Part shown: piece after piece, positions 27,164 to 35,288 of the stretch
How positions within the stretch are numbered: the first letter of the stretch is position 1
How the letters are laid out: every line of letters begins with the position of its first letter
Assembly: GCA_026014735.1 (NCBI GenBank)
Contig: JAOZHT010000002.1
Coordinates: 744,001-808,000 of the forward strand
Direction of reading: 5' to 3'
DNA length: 64,000 bases
Origin: Candidatus Bathyarchaeota archaeon
GTDB lineage: Archaea > Thermoproteota > Bathyarchaeia > Bathyarchaeales > Bathycorpusculaceae
Program-made: the position numbers and the translations under genes
The notes under the pieces: generated by a model
Database searches by the model: none
The model's input: the letters and a program-made list of their open reading frames with translations, nothing else
What the model was told of the DNA's origin: nothing

Positions 27164-27385
27164 ATGAGTAGCAAAGATGGTGCGGAAGATCAAGTTCCCG
27201 CGGAAGTCATTCAGATCATCGGTCGCACAGGTGTAACGGGCGAAATCACTCAGGTCCGCGTCCGTATCATGGAAGGCAAAGACAAGGGCAGAATCATCAC
27301 ACGCAACGTTAAAGGACCAGTCCGCGTTCAAGACATCCTGATGCTACGAGAAACTGAGCGGGAAGCAAAGAAAATCACCAGATAA
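27164..27385 (+). CDS. rps28e: Ribosomal protein S28e
   Basis: This 73-residue OB-fold protein of the small subunit shows [33 protein letters not shown] and the C-terminal [15 protein letters not shown]. It begins one base after the L7Ae stop, so translation is probably coupled. Confidence 0.96.
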   Translation: MSSKDGAEDQVPAEVIQIIGRTGVTGEITQVRVRIMEGKDKGRIITRNVKGPVRVQDILMLRETEREAKKITR

Positions 27386-27406
27386 ACCTGATAGGAGATA
27401 TGTGTC

Positions 27407-27604
27407 ATGCCAAAACCGAGAAAATGTTCGTTCTGTGGTGCTGAATTCCCAGCTGGCACAGGCATGATGTACGTTAAAAACGACGGCTCAATCCTCTGGT
27501 TTGATTCTAGCAAATGCAAGAAAAGCAGCTTAGAATTCAAACGCGACGCACGCAAGCTAAAGTGGACTCAGTACTTCGGTAAAGAAGAAAAAGGCAAAGG
27601 GTAA
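27407..27604 (+). CDS. rpl24e: Ribosomal protein L24e
   Basis: The 65-residue protein has the zinc-binding pattern CSFCGAEFPAGTGMMYV and DSSKCKKSSLEFKRDARKLK, typical of archaeal L24e. A GGAGATATGTG stretch upstream serves as ribosome binding site. In many archaea ndk and infB follow; here the operon ends with a T-rich stretch instead. Confidence 0.95.
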   Translation: MPKPRKCSFCGAEFPAGTGMMYVKNDGSILWFDSSKCKKSSLEFKRDARKLKWTQYFGKEEKGKG

Positions 27605-27616
27605 ACTAACCCCCCG

Positions 27617-27650
27617 TTTTCTACGATTCCCAAACTTTTCTTATTTTTTC
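27617..27650 (+). terminator. T-rich terminator of the ribosomal protein operon
   Basis: Pyrimidine runs (CGTTTTC, ACTTTTCTTATTTTTTC) lie 13-46 bp after the L24e stop and fit archaeal intrinsic termination. Confidence 0.5.
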
Positions 27651-27896
27651 AGTTATCGGAAGATTTTTTCGTTTAAAGTCGCTGTGGAAGAAGTTGATGT
27701 TACTAATTCGTGGCGATTTTGCTGCAGCAGGAACTTGACTGCTTAAGTTAACCGTAAACTGCTTATGCGGCATTTTAGGAAGCGCCCTTCGCATAGCTGC
27801 CCTTTTGTATCCAGGTTAGCAAACGGTTCTTTGCAAATCAGGCAAATTAGGCTTCCCAAAAAAGGTTATCTCACATGCAATCCCAGACATCGAAGC

Positions 27897-28868
27897 ATGA
27901 AAACGGCTTCAAGAAAGCATGCGGCCGCCATAGCGCTGGTTGCGTTGGCTTTAGCGGCGAACCTATTCCTGCTCGCCACAGCTTCAGCCCAATCCCCGGA
28001 AACCATACAAACCGATTTCCTGGGCCTTGTCAATGTGGAACGCGTCAGCCTCGGCTTATCCCCTCTCACCGCTAACCCACAACTGGAAGCCGCCGCGTAC
28101 CTGCACTCCAAAGATATGGGTGACAACAACTACTTCTCCCATACCTCGATGGATGGAACCCAGTTTAGCCAGAGAATCACCAATGCAGGCTACAAGTGGG
28201 TTGCCGCCGCCGAGAACATCGCTATGGCTTATGGCGTGCCATCCGCCGCTAAAGTTTATGATATGTGGAAAAACTCCCCGGGCCACTATGCTAACATGAT
28301 AGGCAACTACCTTGACGCGGGCTTAGGCGTTTACAGCATAAACGGCTACACCTACTACACGCTGGATTTGGGACGCAGCCAACCCCCCTCGCCCACGCAG
28401 ACGCCTAAACCATCATCTTCTCCCACGCCGACCCCGCAGCCGACGGCAGCGCCAACCCCTACGCAAACGCCAACGCCCACTCCGCCCTCGCCTACACCAA
28501 AGCCGCCGACCCCGACGCCTACCCCAACAACATCCACCCCAGACCCCACCGCAAACCCCACGCCGACACATACACCAACCCCCACCCCGCCTCCGCCCAC
28601 CCCCAAACCAACACTTAGCTCAACAGCACCAACCTTCACAGCGTCACCGACGCCAACGTCGGCTCCGACTGAAACCTCGACAAACCATCTTCCAACACCC
28701 AGCGCCACTCCAACCCCATCGCCCACAAACCTCACCTCAGCGCCCCCGACATCAACCCCCGCTATTCCCGAGTTGCCCGGCCTCGCCCTAGTAGCGATGA
28801 CGCTTCTGGCGCTTATAGTCGCGGTCTCAATAAAGACAAAAAACAGGGAATCAGGTAGCCATCAGTGA
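27897..28868 (+). CDS. Secreted CAP-domain protein with Thr/Pro stalk and membrane anchor
   Basis: From ATG 27897 the protein has 323 residues. A signal peptide ends near ATASAQ (residue 32). A CAP/SCP (PR-1-like) domain follows to about residue 160 ([65 protein letters not shown]). A stalk of about 120 residues of Pro-Thr repeats then leads to [20 protein letters not shown], a C-terminal membrane helix. The stalk probably spans an S-layer and may be O-glycosylated. The frame extends 44 codons upstream, but without a signal peptide. Confidence 0.85.
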   Translation: MKTASRKHAAAIALVALALAANLFLLATASAQSPETIQTDFLGLVNVERVSLGLSPLTANPQLEAAAYLHSKDMGDNNYFSHTSMDGTQFSQRITNAGYKWVAAAENIAMAYGVPSAAKVYDMWKNSPGHYANMIGNYLDAGLGVYSINGYTYYTLDLGRSQPPSPTQTPKPSSSPTPTPQPTAAPTPTQTPTPTPPSPTPKPPTPTPTPTTSTPDPTANPTPTHTPTPTPPPPTPKPTLSSTAPTFTASPTPTSAPTETSTNHLPTPSATPTPSPTNLTSAPPTSTPAIPELPGLALVAMTLLALIVAVSIKTKNRESGSHQ

Positions 28869-29008
28869 GAATGCCGCGTACAAAAGACCTGTTTGGTACT
28901 GAGCTATGCTTTAGAGCAGGGGTTCCAGTTTATGGACGGCTTGTTCGCGGGCTTGGTGCTAAATAACGCCGTATCATACCCTTCTGCAAACACAAAAAGG
29001 TAAACTCT

Positions 29009-29425
29009 ATGCAAAAAACCAAACTGTTCACAATAACCCTCTTGGCGGCGCTTCTGGTCTGCAGTGCATTCTCATTTGCTGCTGCACAAGAAGAAATACC
29101 GCCCGCAACCCCCAACCCAGACGCAACCGTCAACCCAGACGAAACCATTAACCCTGACGGCGCACGTACAATGGATAACCAAACAAGCAGCAGCGATAAC
29201 ACTACCCAAGACGGCACAAGCACCGACGACAACACAACTGACACCACGGGTCAAGAACCCATCCTATACGGCGGCGAAATATACGCCAATGGCCTCGCAG
29301 AAGACGACACAGCCAAAGACAACACTGGTCTCTACATCACCATTGTCGGCGCAGTTGCAGCAATCGCTGTTGGCGGCGCCATCGGCGCAGTTTACTACCG
29401 CAAACACGCCAAAGCCCAAAATTAA
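29009..29425 (+). CDS. Small cell-surface protein with C-terminal anchor
   Basis: The 138-residue protein has a signal peptide (to about AAAQ, residue 27), a short triple repeat of NPDxT/NPDET type, a Ser/Thr/Asn/Asp-rich region with several N-glycosylation sequons (NQTSS, DNTTQ, DNTTD), and a C-terminal glycine-rich membrane helix (YITIVGAVAAIAVGGAIGAV) with a basic end. No enzymatic domain is seen. It follows the CAP protein gene and probably forms part of the cell surface. Confidence 0.65.
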   Translation: MQKTKLFTITLLAALLVCSAFSFAAAQEEIPPATPNPDATVNPDETINPDGARTMDNQTSSSDNTTQDGTSTDDNTTDTTGQEPILYGGEIYANGLAEDDTAKDNTGLYITIVGAVAAIAVGGAIGAVYYRKHAKAQN

Positions 29426-29445
29426 ACTGAAAGCTCCATAACCGC

Positions 29446-29467
29446 TCTTTTTGTTTCTCCCTTTTTT
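29446..29467 (+). terminator. T-rich terminator
   Basis: CTTTTTGTTTCTCCCTTTTT lies 20 bp after the stop of the small surface protein gene, as expected for an archaeal U-tract terminator. Confidence 0.5.
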
Positions 29468-29577
29468 ATTGGTGCATTTTTAACGGTTGGTTGTTGGCTG
29501 CGTGCAGTCACATATTTTAATTAATCATCCAAGCCGAAAAGTAATATTGCAGCGTTTTCTGGAGGTGAAGTGAAAGA

Positions 29578-29733
29578 ATGTCAGAGGATTTAAAGCGTAC
29601 TGCGCCTCGCGTGACGGTTCCTGAGCCTGAAATGACGGAAAACAAAAAGTTCAGGTGCCCCCTTGACCAGCAGGTCTACGATAATAAGGAGGATTATGAG
29701 GCGCACTGCAAGGAGGAGCATGATGTGTTATAA
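29578..29733 (+). CDS. 51-residue C2H2-like zinc-finger protein
   Basis: ATG 29578 follows a strong GGAGGTGA ribosome binding site and opens a 51-residue frame. The C-terminal half reads FRCPLDQQVYDNKEDYEAHC then KEEH, the shape of a single C2H2 finger. One of the two cysteines of the first pair is replaced by Asp, but a cysteine stands next to the first histidine. Archaea carry many one-finger proteins of this size. A TATA-like ATATTTTAATTA lies near 29512. Confidence 0.7.
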   Translation: MSEDLKRTAPRVTVPEPEMTENKKFRCPLDQQVYDNKEDYEAHCKEEHDVL

Positions 29734-29795
29734 AAACCGCAAACTAGATTTTGCCTTATGCTTTGGTGAATCTGTTTGCGGATAACTGGTTTTTT

Positions 29796-29954
29796 TTATC
29801 GGATGGCTTCGTCTAGTTTGGAGTTGCGTTTTGTCCGGGTGACTTCCTGGAAAAGTTCTATACATTCCTCTTTAGTTGGTGCTTCGACGGCTATGCTGCC
29901 GTAGGCGCCTATGTCTATTCTGTATTTTTTTCTTTCGCCTTCGATTTGGCTCAT
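29796..29954 (-). CDS. Small protein, 52 residues, unknown
   Basis: On the minus strand ATG 29954 follows GGGAGAGGGG, an excellent ribosome binding site, and opens a 52-residue frame: a strand pair (KKYRIDIGAYGSIAVEAPT) then a helix (KEECIELFQEVTRT) and a basic end. The mixed beta-alpha composition with few low-complexity residues looks like a real folded protein. No family is recognised. It is convergent with the zinc-finger gene. Confidence 0.6.
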   Translation of the reverse strand: MSQIEGERKKYRIDIGAYGSIAVEAPTKEECIELFQEVTRTKRNSKLDEAIR

Positions 29955-30021
29955 TTACCCCTCTCCCTTCAATTATTACTCACTTTTGGAGTATAGATTG
30001 TTTAACTATTTATGTACTCTA

Positions 30022-30789
30022 TTATAAGGTTAATCCCTGTTCACCAAGAAAAGACGCCAGCCTCTTAGAATTAAACACCACAAACACTGCATACCGCATA
30101 TAACGCCCCACCTTAGGAATCAACCCCGCCGCATCCGTTCCCAACTTGCACGTCAAAGCAAACTCAAACAACCCCAGCGCCTCCACATCAAAAACATCGC
30201 GATCAAGACGAGTACGCTCCAACGTCCCATTAACCAGCTCCTTGGATGCACGCAACACCACCAAACGATCCAGAAGCGACTGCTGCCAGGCTAAAAACCT
30301 CCCCACCTGCGCCTCCGCCAACTCAGCCTGCAAACCCTCTGCATCCTTAGAAGTCACCCTAACACTTAACGGCAACCCCTCCACGATTGCGTAGGCTTCA
30401 GCGAATTTTTTAAGCGCAACGCCTTTGCCGCCTAAAAGCTGCCTCTGCAGAGCCGCCAGCGAAACCGTGGCGTAGAGTGGCTTTGGCTCCAAAACGCCCA
30501 CGTCCACCAGCAACCGCTCAGCTTCCACTTTGGCAACGTAGCCTTTAAGCACCGAGCCGGCTTCAACATCCTCCGCGGATACGGGGCAAATCCCGATTTC
30601 TTTTCGGATAAAACTGGTGGCCACCACCTCGTCTTCGCCGGCAACGGAAATCTGCACCCAGTGGCCTGGGGTGTTGCCTAAAACTTTGAATTCAACCTCT
30701 AAATCCTCAAATTGGCTCTGCAGCAACTCGTCTACTGCTTTGAGTTGTGACCCGTGATATGTTTTAACCATCAAAGTGAATGTTGTCAT
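30022..30789 (-). CDS. Archaeal conserved protein, probably DUF2110
   Basis: The 255-residue cytoplasmic protein shows QLKAVDELLQSQFEDLEVEF, LGNTPGHWVQISVAGEDE and an OB-like middle (GSVLKGYVAKVEAERLLVDVG). It overlaps the upstream HD-domain gene by 4 bp, and that overlaps tfe by 8 bp. I connect it with the archaeal DUF2110 family by memory of its pattern and context; function unknown, though the tight link with TFE suggests transcription or RNA metabolism. Confidence 0.6.
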   Translation of the reverse strand: MTTFTLMVKTYHGSQLKAVDELLQSQFEDLEVEFKVLGNTPGHWVQISVAGEDEVVATSFIRKEIGICPVSAEDVEAGSVLKGYVAKVEAERLLVDVGVLEPKPLYATVSLAALQRQLLGGKGVALKKFAEAYAIVEGLPLSVRVTSKDAEGLQAELAEAQVGRFLAWQQSLLDRLVVLRASKELVNGTLERTRLDRDVFDVEALGLFEFALTCKLGTDAAGLIPKVGRYMRYAVFVVFNSKRLASFLGEQGLTL

Positions 30790-31316
30790 GGCGCCTCGCC
30801 TAGCATACCTGTTATTTCCTCGTGGAGGTTTCTAACTCTTTCTGCAGCTTGCATTTTGCCTTTGCATTGGAGCTTAGCAATTTCGGCTTCTATGGGCACT
30901 ACGGCTCCGTCGTCGATGCGTTTGTCGGCGTAGCACACGATTTTTTCCTCCAATGTCTGGGGCACATATACGTCTTGGGGCCAACCCAGCGCCTCTGCCT
31001 CCTTCTGGGTGATGCCTGCACCGACGTGCCGCTTAATGATGTCCACTATGGGCTGGGGCAACTGCAGGGATTGGGCAAGCTGGGCGCCCACTAAAGAATG
31101 ATTCACCGTGTTGGTTTTTGCGCGGCCGAGGTCATGGAGAACTGCACCTGCCTCCACCAACTCCACATTAACCCTGAAATGTCGCTTCTGCAGCTTCTGC
31201 GCGAGTTGTTTAGCGTAGTCAGCAACGGCTAGGCAGTGGTTGACTACCTGGGATGGTACACCGCTTTCCAGTAGAAGCGTGGTAGCTTGCTCCCTTGTGG
31301 GAAGCCGCTTATTCAC
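30786..31316 (-). CDS. HD-domain phosphohydrolase
   Basis: The 176-residue protein has the HD metal site: HCLAVADYAKQLA with the first histidine, VLHDLGRAKT with the His-Asp pair, HSLVGAQLA and RHVGAGITQKEA, ending with CYADKRIDD. It fits the archaeal HDIG-type family annotated as TIGR00295. Likely substrates are nucleotides or phosphoesters; none is proven. It overlaps tfe (8 bp) and the following gene (4 bp), so all three are co-translated. Confidence 0.83.
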   Translation of the reverse strand: MNKRLPTREQATTLLLESGVPSQVVNHCLAVADYAKQLAQKLQKRHFRVNVELVEAGAVLHDLGRAKTNTVNHSLVGAQLAQSLQLPQPIVDIIKRHVGAGITQKEAEALGWPQDVYVPQTLEEKIVCYADKRIDDGAVVPIEAEIAKLQCKGKMQAAERVRNLHEEITGMLGEAP

Positions 31317-31821
31317 CGAGTTCCTTCCTTAGAATCTCCACTTTCACCGAGAGCTTCTCAATCATGGCCTCGTTTGAAAAATGCACCAGTGGTTTACCGC
31401 AGCCGCTACAGTGGAAAACCAGCTCCACGGCTTCCTCGAAGGGGATGCGTTTGCATTCGTTGCTTCCGCAGTAGTAGAAGTCATGGGTTCGCTCGTACTC
31501 CAATCGCACGTTAAGTTTCTCCAGAACCCGCCGCTTCTGGCTCAATATGAAGCCTTCAAGCTGGTCAGGCTGGAGTTTCCAGTGGAAAATGAACCAGCCG
31601 GTTTTGGGGTCGCGTGTGCGGCGGAGGCTGACCAGTGAGTGGTCGTAGAGTTTGTAGAGGATTTTGCGCACCGAGTTGAGGCGTATGCCGGTTTTGTTGG
31701 CGATTTCGTCGTCGGTGATTTCCTCAACGCTCTTGAGGTGCTCGATAAGCTTAACCGCGTCTTCTTCACCTAAAGCCAAAGCGACCTTGGTGAGAGTTGC
31801 ATCATCAATAGTTGATAACAT
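31309..31821 (-). CDS. tfe: Transcription factor E, alpha subunit
   Basis: TFE helps open the promoter during initiation. The 170-residue protein has an N-terminal extended winged helix (EITDDEIANKTGIRLNSVRK, ILYKLYDHSLVSLRRTRDP) and a C-terminal zinc ribbon (YYCGSNECKRI, FHCSGCGKPL). A charged helix ends the protein. It heads the tfe-HD-DUF2110 overlap chain and lies 80 bp from trm56. Confidence 0.94.
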   Translation of the reverse strand: MLSTIDDATLTKVALALGEEDAVKLIEHLKSVEEITDDEIANKTGIRLNSVRKILYKLYDHSLVSLRRTRDPKTGWFIFHWKLQPDQLEGFILSQKRRVLEKLNVRLEYERTHDFYYCGSNECKRIPFEEAVELVFHCSGCGKPLVHFSNEAMIEKLSVKVEILRKELGE

Positions 31822-31901
31822 AATCTCTGATTATCCTGTTTTGCACCTTAAATAATGCGTCATGCCCAAATAAAACTCTTCTTACAGCAACCACCAAAAC
31901 T

Positions 31902-32480
31902 CTATATATGCTTGATTTCCTTGCCGCGAGCCTTAGGGACAACGCTGATTTTGGCGCATTCAAAAGATTCCGCGAGTTCTCTGCCCTCGAAGAAGCGGTC
32001 AAGGAAAATTGCCAGCGCCGAACACTCAGAATGCGGCTGATTCCCCACGGCGACGTTAAAGTCCGAAACCTCCTCGGAGTAGAATTCGCCGGGGACCTTT
32101 TGGCTGCCCACCAGCAGCATCACGTCTTTGCCTGTTGCCTTGATGCGGGAGAGGACATCACTGCTCTGGATATTCTCGCCGTAAACCGTCAAATGCACAA
32201 CCACGCCGCCCGCTGCTTTCCAGTCCTGCACGGCGCGCCGCCAGGATGTGCCCATTTCAAAGTGGAAGCTGCCTCCCCAACTTGAGGTGATTTTGGAGAC
32301 GGTTTGCTCGATATGGGGGTCAACGGTGTCAGCTAGGATGAAGCCTGAAGCAGAAAGCGCCCGCGCCGTCAACGCCACATGCGTGGTTAACCTTACGTCT
32401 CGTTGGATGCGGTGGCCCCAGCGTAGCACAACCAGTTTTGGGCTGCTATGGGCTGGTTGGGTGGAGTTGGAATTTTCCAT
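31902..32480 (-). CDS. trm56: tRNA (cytidine(56)-2'-O)-methyltransferase
   Basis: This archaeal SPOUT enzyme methylates C56 in the T loop of tRNAs with S-adenosylmethionine. The family motifs LRWGHRIQRDVRLTTHVALT, LLVGSQKVPGEFY and FNVAVGNQPHSECSALAIFL are present. The length of 192 is typical. Its start lies inside the end of hflX (35-bp overlap). One tRNA in this window, tRNA-Thr, has an altered T loop next to the target base. Confidence 0.93.
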   Translation of the reverse strand: MENSNSTQPAHSSPKLVVLRWGHRIQRDVRLTTHVALTARALSASGFILADTVDPHIEQTVSKITSSWGGSFHFEMGTSWRRAVQDWKAAGGVVVHLTVYGENIQSSDVLSRIKATGKDVMLLVGSQKVPGEFYSEEVSDFNVAVGNQPHSECSALAIFLDRFFEGRELAESFECAKISVVPKARGKEIKHI

Positions 32481-33702
32481 TTAGATCCTGCACTTTCCTT
32501 TTAACTTGCTCTGTCACCGCCGGGTTCGCCTCAAAGACGACATGCACCGAGTCGCCAGTGTACTCTTCATTGTGGAGGTCGGTTTTCTGATGCACCCACG
32601 AGAGAAACGGCATAACGTTGCCGCTGAGGGGAACCGTGAATTCTGCCTGCACATAATTCTCCAGCACCCGCAGGATATGGCGTTTTAGCTCCTCGAGGTT
32701 GGTTTGGCATTTGGCGGACAGCAATATGGGGTTTTTTACTTTGTCTTTGAGCGCTAAGAGTTTTTCCTGTTGCTCCTCGGGTTTGATGAGGTCGATTTTG
32801 TTTAGCGCCGTCACTATAGGTATGCCTGAGGCGTCGAGGCGCGTGATGGTGTCTAGGCACACGTTGTTTTTCTTTTCTATGACGTCAAGGGGCTCGCTTA
32901 GGTCAACCACCAGCACAATCAAGTCGGAGAAGATGGTTTCCTCCAGCGTAGAGTGGAAGGCTTCGATGAGGCCAATGGGGAGGCGGTCGATGAATCCCAC
33001 GGTGTCAGTTAAGAGGAAGCGGCGGTTACTGAACTCTATCATGCGGGTCTGGGTGGAAAGCGTGGTGAAGAGGCTCTTATCAACCTGCGCTGTCTCCATC
33101 GCTAAGGAGTTGAAAAGGGTGCTTTTACCCGAGCTAGTGTAGCCCGCCAGCGAAATCGTTAGAAAACCCAGTTCCGTGCGGCGTTCCCGCTGCAGCACCC
33201 GTTTCTCTCGGATATGAACAAGTTTTTTGAGGATTGTTTGAACCTGCCGTTTTATGGCGTCCCTGTACACGTCTGCTTCGTAAACGCCAAGGCCCATGAA
33301 ACCCGGCTGCTCGCTGCCCCGGGAGAGCCGCACTTTCTCTCGGGCATGTTTAAGTTCGTTTTTAAGCGTGGCAAGCTGAATCTGCATCTGCGCCTCTGTG
33401 GTGGTGGCGCGTCTGTTGAAGAGTTCAAGGATAAGTTGGAAGCGGTCGATGACTTCGACGTGGGTGGCTTTGGCGAGGTTGTAGGTCTGCCTTGTCCGCA
33501 GGGCATTGTCAAAGATGACTTTGTCCGCGCCTGCTTGCTCAACCATCGCTGCGAGTTCCTCGACTTTGCCCGCGCCGATTTGGTAGCGTGCATCGGGGCG
33601 CCTTGTCTGCTCCATGACTCCGACGATTTCGTAGCCCGCGGACAACGCGAGGCTCTTAAGCTCCTCTAAGGTGGATTCTTCACGATTCAAACGCCGCTGC
33701 AC
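32446..33702 (-). CDS. hflX: GTPase HflX
   Basis: HflX is a ribosome-associated GTPase that splits stalled ribosomes. The N-terminal domain (about 1-170) ends with the glycine-rich and coiled-coil region (RATTTEAQMQIQLATLKNEL, SRGSEQPGFMGLG). The G domain has GYTSSGKS (187-194), DTVGF (233-237), NKID (301-304) and SAK. The start is GTG 33702, overlapping the MBF1 stop by one base. It overlaps trm56 at its other end, so MBF1-HflX-Trm56 form a translation-related operon. Confidence 0.94.
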   Translation of the reverse strand: MQRRLNREESTLEELKSLALSAGYEIVGVMEQTRRPDARYQIGAGKVEELAAMVEQAGADKVIFDNALRTRQTYNLAKATHVEVIDRFQLILELFNRRATTTEAQMQIQLATLKNELKHAREKVRLSRGSEQPGFMGLGVYEADVYRDAIKRQVQTILKKLVHIREKRVLQRERRTELGFLTISLAGYTSSGKSTLFNSLAMETAQVDKSLFTTLSTQTRMIEFSNRRFLLTDTVGFIDRLPIGLIEAFHSTLEETIFSDLIVLVVDLSEPLDVIEKKNNVCLDTITRLDASGIPIVTALNKIDLIKPEEQQEKLLALKDKVKNPILLSAKCQTNLEELKRHILRVLENYVQAEFTVPLSGNVMPFLSWVHQKTDLHNEEYTGDSVHVVFEANPAVTEQVKRKVQDLNGKFQLHPTSP

Positions 33703-34235
33703 TAAGATGGCTTTCGTTTACCGGAGGCCTCCTCATTATTCTTGCCCATCTCAATGAGGTCTCCCAAAGTTAAGCCACCGCCACCAGATTTAGAGGGTGC
33801 AGTTGTGACTTTCTCGTCGGCAATCGGAACCATCAACTTGATTTTCAAAACATGCTCCAGCCGCGCCGCAAGGGAATTGTTGGGGGCGACCTTGCCGGTT
33901 TCGATGTGGCGAAGCAGCGAGGCTTTCTCGTTGATTTTTTTGCCTAAATCCTCATGGGATAGCCCCAGTTTTTCTCTGGCTTGACGGATTTTTTGGGCGT
34001 AGTCCTCAACGACTTCCTGGCTGATTTGTACCTGGGCAACCGGGGGCTTCTTCATGATTAGGGGGATATGCGCGTAGGATTTGGTGGGGCTAGCAACGGT
34101 GGCTGGTGCTTCTTCGCCGGGGTAGAGGACTCTGCCGTGTTTGCTGCATTCAACACAAACTGTTAGGGCGGCGCCTTCGATAACTGCCCGTACGGGTTCA
34201 GAGTGGATTTTTCGTCCGCAGACTTCGCATCGCAT
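33702..34235 (-). CDS. mbf1: Multiprotein bridging factor 1 (MBF1)
   Basis: The 177-residue archaeal MBF1 has an N-terminal zinc ribbon (RCEVCGRKIHSEP, TVCVECSKHG) and a C-terminal helix-turn-helix (QKIRQAREKLGLSHEDLGKK, INEKASLLRHIETGKVAP). Archaeal MBF1 binds the small ribosomal subunit and is thought to act in translation rather than as the eukaryotic coactivator. It is first in the operon with hflX. Confidence 0.92.
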   Translation of the reverse strand: MRCEVCGRKIHSEPVRAVIEGAALTVCVECSKHGRVLYPGEEAPATVASPTKSYAHIPLIMKKPPVAQVQISQEVVEDYAQKIRQAREKLGLSHEDLGKKINEKASLLRHIETGKVAPNNSLAARLEHVLKIKLMVPIADEKVTTAPSKSGGGGLTLGDLIEMGKNNEEASGKRKPS

Positions 34236-34320
34236 GGGGAATGTTCACCTTTCAGTGAGTTTATAATGTTGTACTGTTTATACTTGTCGAATTAACCTCA
34301 ACTGTAGCCATGGTGAATGG

Positions 34321-34788
34321 ATGGAGAACGAAAAACAACGGGTCCGCTGCATCGCAGACTACCAATTCGGCAAGGGCGTAGGCGCTAAACTGTTCCCCGA
34401 GGACATAGAGATTGTGCTGTCGCCTCGGACCGGCAGAATCCGCTACATTAACCTCGCTGGCGAGCGGCTGGCTACGTTGCGCCCCACCGATGGGCGGCTC
34501 TCCCTTAGTGTCAAAGCCGCAAAGACCCTGGCCGCAGAGGTTTCGGAAGCTAAATGCTTTGTCACGGTAAAAAACGACGTAGCCCCCTACATTGCAAGGG
34601 GAGGCGACGTGTTCGCGGTGCATGTGGTGGCGGTGGACGAGGAGGTCCGCGCCAAAGACGAAGTCATCTCAGTAGACGAGAACAGGCAGGTGCTGGCGGT
34701 TGGACGCGCCTTGCTCTCCGCCGAGGAAATCCGCGCCTTCAAAACCGGCGTCGCCGTCAAAACACGGCATGGCAGCACCGAAAGTTAA
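34321..34788 (+). CDS. PUA-domain protein
   Basis: The 155-residue protein has a C-terminal PUA domain (about residues 75-150): CFVTVKNDVAPYIARGGDVF, then VISVDENRQVLAVGRALLSA and a final strand. The N-terminal part (QFGKGVGAKLFPED, SPRTGRIRYINLAGERLATL) resembles the pre-PUA domain of archaeosine transglycosylase-like proteins. It probably binds RNA. It lies 45 bp before the NAC gene, an order common in archaea. Confidence 0.82.
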   Translation: MENEKQRVRCIADYQFGKGVGAKLFPEDIEIVLSPRTGRIRYINLAGERLATLRPTDGRLSLSVKAAKTLAAEVSEAKCFVTVKNDVAPYIARGGDVFAVHVVAVDEEVRAKDEVISVDENRQVLAVGRALLSAEEIRAFKTGVAVKTRHGSTES

Positions 34789-34833
34789 GTATATCAAGCC
34801 GTAGCGTAGAATAAGGTGGTATGGTGAACTCGA

Positions 34834-35196
34834 TTGCATAAACGCATGAATCCCCGTGAGCAGAAACGCATGATGCAGCGGATGGGCATGAACATGGATA
34901 GCGTGCCCGACGTGCAGCAAGTCATCATCCGAACCTCCAGCAAAGACATCGTCATCGACGAGCCCGAAGTGGCGATTCTGGCGGTTCAGGGACAAAAGAT
35001 GTATCAGGTTATCGGCGGACAAGTCAGCGAGCAGGCGCCCTCGGCGCGGACATCTGGTGCAGCAGCCAAGCCCAGCTTCAGCGAGGAGGACGTGCAGCTC
35101 GTCGCGGACCAAACCGGCAAGAGCCTCGAGAAAGCCAAAGAGGCACTCATAGAAGCCGACGGCGACTTAGCCAAAGCGATCCTGCTGCTCCAATAA
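34834..35196 (+). CDS. nac: Nascent polypeptide-associated complex protein
   Basis: The 120-residue alpha-NAC homolog binds emerging chains at the ribosome exit. The NAC domain (about residues 10-65) includes DVQQVIIRTSSKDIVIDEPE, and a UBA domain closes the protein (EEDVQLVADQTGKSLEKAKE, LIEADGDLAKAILLLQ). The start is TTG 34834, with GGTGA six bases upstream; ATG 34846 is a possible alternative. Confidence 0.94.
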   Translation: MHKRMNPREQKRMMQRMGMNMDSVPDVQQVIIRTSSKDIVIDEPEVAILAVQGQKMYQVIGGQVSEQAPSARTSGAAAKPSFSEEDVQLVADQTGKSLEKAKEALIEADGDLAKAILLLQ

Positions 35197-35288
35197 TTCT
35201 TTTCTTCCTTTTATCAGAATCTTTTTTAAACATTAAGTTTCCCAAAATCTTATATTTAAATAAAAATCTACTCATAGTAGGGAGTAAG

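Noticed and set aside
28355-28735. Val/Gly-rich minus-strand frame of 126 residues
   Set aside because: Reverse reading of the Thr/Pro repeat stalk of the CAP protein; low complexity without start signals.
28376-28760. CRISPR-like regular repeats
   Set aside because: The short repeats code for Thr-Pro units in frame; there are no unique spacers or palindromic repeat units, and no cas genes are present.
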